Positions 32,801 through 33,631 of a stretch of DNA of 33,631 nt are shown piece by piece; positions within the stretch are counted from its first letter, which is position 1, and each line of letters opens with the position of its first letter. Made by a program: the position numbers and the translations under genes. The stretch lies in contig CANJID010000043.1 of NCBI GenBank assembly GCA_947474395.1, positions 1 to 33,631 on the forward strand. The letters run 5' to 3'. Under the pieces are notes generated by a model. It ran no database searches and had not been told where the DNA came from. It saw nothing but the letters and a program-made list of their open reading frames with translations. The DNA is from Caulobacterales bacterium. GTDB taxonomy: Bacteria; Pseudomonadota; Alphaproteobacteria; Caulobacterales; Caulobacteraceae.

Positions 32801-33006
32801 TTGAGCGTGATCGCCGGCCCCGCCGCGGGCAGGGTGATCGAGCCGGCGGTATCCAGGAGCAAATTGTCGGGGGCGCCGTTGGTCGCGGTGGCGGTGGCCA
32901 CCGGCGCGGTCGTCGCCGTGTTGATGGTCGCAGCCGAGGCCGCATCGCCAAGAGCCAGGGCGCACAGCGGCGCCAAAGCCGCCGAGAGGGTCAAGCTCTT
33001 AGACAT
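29803..33006 (-). CDS. Autotransporter (type Va) outer-membrane protein
   Basis: The 1067-residue protein has a signal peptide (MSKSLTLSAALAPLCALALG, cleavage after ASA near residue 25), a long Gly/Ala/Thr/Asn-rich beta-helix passenger up to about residue 780, and a beta-barrel of about 270 residues ending in the outer-membrane signature VRATVRMKF with terminal Phe. The passenger has repeats of the type NSYGLSIEAPLTGSISI / NSVGLSVTAPVTGRVSI. Residues 295-306 form the EF-hand-like loop DVDGDGAADGSE (32089-32124). No protease triad is evident, so it may be an adhesin or surface-structure protein; the cargo function is unknown. Confidence 0.92.
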   Translation of the reverse strand: MSKSLTLSAALAPLCALALGDAASAATINTATTAPVATATATNGAPDNLLLDTAGSITLPAAGPAITLNSNNTVTQNGAITTTDVNGSVGVLILGGNTGSYLGATSSTITFNETYAPTDTINADGIVEAPFAAGAGRFAIRLTGPGTFTGNITSGGSISVKGNNSYGLSIEAPLTGSISIAGVTLQGDNGAAVNIAGPVAGNVQLTGAVSVVGSNSVGLSVTAPVTGRVSILSSVATTGYSTNVRPQVATALALIQATPQDVQQGGAAAVIAANVGGGIYVSAPPLGTVSGSIADVDGDGAADGSETTGQLTSIGSAPALLIGAAGQTINIGAFGTGSNAYGLMMRGSINANGQYDTFSSTGIQIGLPGGKAILAGGASIFGSVAASAYSANATAMYITGNSVVPQVRIDGSLSGQVLASTSAVTAYGLAIDAGSTVNNLTLTGGITAAAVGDTANAVAVVDRSGTLTTVVNQGNIVTGLTPVTAATPGGSTIALDLRANTTGVSFVQQTNPSPNLTYGSVSGAVDTAVATITAVTPTISGDILLGSGPNSVQLLAGTIAGNLNFGSGTAASSFLIDNAATFIGTLAHGAGPLSINVNNGVLQNTSTATLGLSTLTLGAASTLIITADPANNVATRYSATGPVSIGNGAQFGVALKSLLQGPQSYTIISSPNLTSTGGANLITAIPYLYQATLAVTPAAGTVTLGLRRKTATEMGLNRSEAAAANAIYAALPNDTTLQSAVLSQQNYAGLASIYDQLLPEHSGAAFFSAQMAAEAIAKSAGEPDTAEAGGMWASEIAYGMQDSKGATSAYRSSGFGLVGGLEADSNIGSVGLTAAFVTGRTYDNTLPGNNLLAVTQLQAGLYWRSQWKGLTLDASGSGGYASFKSTRQLMLPDATTGVNTVIRANKASWGGYSLQGRFGVAYEMRQGRFYLRPQAHADYFRLHENAHTENSGNAAFDLAFDDRNGSALSATASIVAGMTFGSQVKWRPQIEFGYRTVASGQAGDTVVRFAGGSSFTLEPNAATGSGPIANIALVADADYLRLVLEAGAQMRKKVASGNVRATVRMKF

Positions 33007-33495
33007 TCAGGGTCTCGTCACTCACTCAGGCTCGCCCCGTCCCCACCCCGTCGGCTCGCCCACGAGGGCGACCCTTGGAGCACTATAGATTAAACCGGGT
33101 CGCGTCGAGCCTTCGAAGCCTGCCGCGGAGAGGCCGGCGAAGGGTCGCAGGAAACAGGCTTTCCGACCCGGTTCAAGTGATTCGCCGGGGGCGGGAAAAA
33201 TTTCCCCCGCCTACCTCAAATTTGGCGAATTGCCGGCTTATCCACTGGTTTCGACCTTGGCTGTGAACGGCTCGATCCTGCAGTTTTGCCAAATGGTTAA
33301 GAGATTTCCGGCCCAATCCTTGCTGCGGTGCACAATGAATTCGGTCGTTTTGACACAATCTCGCCACAATCGGCCGCTTAACAGGCCCCGCTGCTGTGAG
33401 AAGTTACCAGCCGAACCTCCGCCACTAGGACCAGTTGAGTCCGGGGCGTGAACGTCGGGGGGCGATATCGCCCTCGCCGAAGAGGACGTGAAGCA
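33007..33495. other. Intergenic region between the autotransporter and the right-edge gene
   Basis: About 490 bp without a supported gene. It holds the possible autotransporter promoter, a 10-bp inverted repeat (AACCGGGTCG at 33093-33102 and CGACCCGGTT at 33164-33173), a CtrA half-site-like ATGGTTAA at 33293-33300, a TTGACA at 33350-33355 without a clear partner, and GANTC sites (33179-33183, 33436-33440) of the type methylated by CcrM in Caulobacter. It is less GC-rich than the coding DNA around it. No RNA gene was recognised. Confidence 0.5.
33082..33110 (-). promoter_or_regulatory. Possible promoter for the autotransporter
   Basis: On the minus strand, CTCGAC and TATAGT are 16 bases apart, resembling -35 and -10 elements, ending about 76 bp before the autotransporter start. 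The spacing is acceptable and the -10 match is good; the -35 is weak. Confidence 0.35.
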
Positions 33496-33631
33496 TTGTT
33501 GATTCTGACACAGGCACGCGCCGCGGATGCGCGTGCACTGGTCGGCGCCGCTGCGCTAGGATCCCTTGTGGGCCTGGCGATCGGTGGCGCTTACCTCGCG
33601 GGCGGCTTGGCCCGTGCGACAGTTGCGCAAG
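33496..33631 (+). CDS. Start of an unrecognised membrane protein (partial, cut by window edge)
   Basis: An open frame runs to the right edge and encodes MLILTQARAADARALVGAAA then LGSLVGLAIGGAYLAGG, so a hydrophobic helix near the N-terminus is likely. TTG 33496 is proposed because AGAGGA lies 9 bases upstream; GTG 33448 in the same frame is an alternative that would add 16 mostly basic residues. Only about 45 codons are visible, too few to name the protein. Confidence 0.45.
   Translation, partial: MLILTQARAADARALVGAAALGSLVGLAIGGAYLAGGLARATVAQ

Noticed and set aside
30724-33093. 789-codon and 908-codon open frames overlapping the autotransporter
   Set aside because: Both have low-complexity Gly/Arg/Asp composition, no signal peptide or domain, and match frames left open by the codon use of the autotransporter gene.
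33293-33300. CtrA half-site-like ATGGTTAA near the right-edge gene
   Set aside because: Only one half of the box is present and the second half at seven bases does not fit; an 8-base match is expected by chance, so it is not listed as a site.

Overview
The window is GC-rich, gene-dense DNA from an alphaproteobacterium, most likely a member of the Caulobacterales (Caulobacter/Phenylobacterium type). The reasons are a sciP gene placed among flagellar genes, the gene order fliG-fliF ... sciP-flgE/flgD-fliK // flgK-flgL, a sigma-54 divergent promoter between fliK and flgK, and a CtrA-like box in front of fliF. No tRNA, rRNA, CRISPR array or insertion sequence was recognised.

Positions 1-10522 are a flagellar locus. 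On the minus strand lie fliG (5' part only; it runs off the left edge), fliF, sciP, a gene that joins the front of flgD to the back of flgE, and fliK. On the plus strand lie flgK and flgL. Two of these genes are damaged as sequenced. flgD and flgE are merged in frame into one 415-residue ORF that lacks the end of FlgD and the front of FlgE, and flgK is split by a one-base shift near 8426-8433. Either the hook is genuinely decaying or the assembly is faulty here. An unrecognised three-helix membrane protein gene (2670-3839), partly AT-rich, sits between fliF and sciP. The 400 bp between fliK and flgK holds two divergent sigma-54 promoters, one perfect and one imperfect IHF match, and a pair of FlbD/ftr-like elements.

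Positions 10560-24516 are housekeeping and accessory genes: pgsA, a GNAT acetyltransferase with ilvE, a MarR-regulator/response-regulator/histidine-kinase operon (PetP-PetR-like), an L-2-hydroxyglutarate oxidase-like enzyme, pirin, an HSL-type esterase, a secreted SnoaL-like protein, a Tat-exported VOC protein, mnmA, a DUF1348 protein, yccF, uvrC and a second GNAT protein. A 31-bp-arm hairpin repeat separates the convergent pirin and esterase genes.

Positions 24513-27172 form a tightly overlapped operon: an Lgt-family membrane enzyme with an altered active-site motif, a radical SAM protein of the COG1964/tetraether-synthase-like type with many extra cysteines, and two tandem paralogous 89-residue membrane proteins. 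This is the best candidate here for an undescribed system, probably acting on membrane lipids (inference).

Positions 27177-29806 hold a Nudix hydrolase, a 26-residue membrane peptide gene, an SDR of the pteridine-reductase type coupled to folB, a DUF4870 membrane protein and a small GNAT protein. From 29803 to 33006 on the minus strand is a 1067-residue autotransporter whose passenger carries an EF-hand-like calcium loop. A roughly 490-bp intergenic region follows, then the start of a membrane protein gene cut by the right edge.
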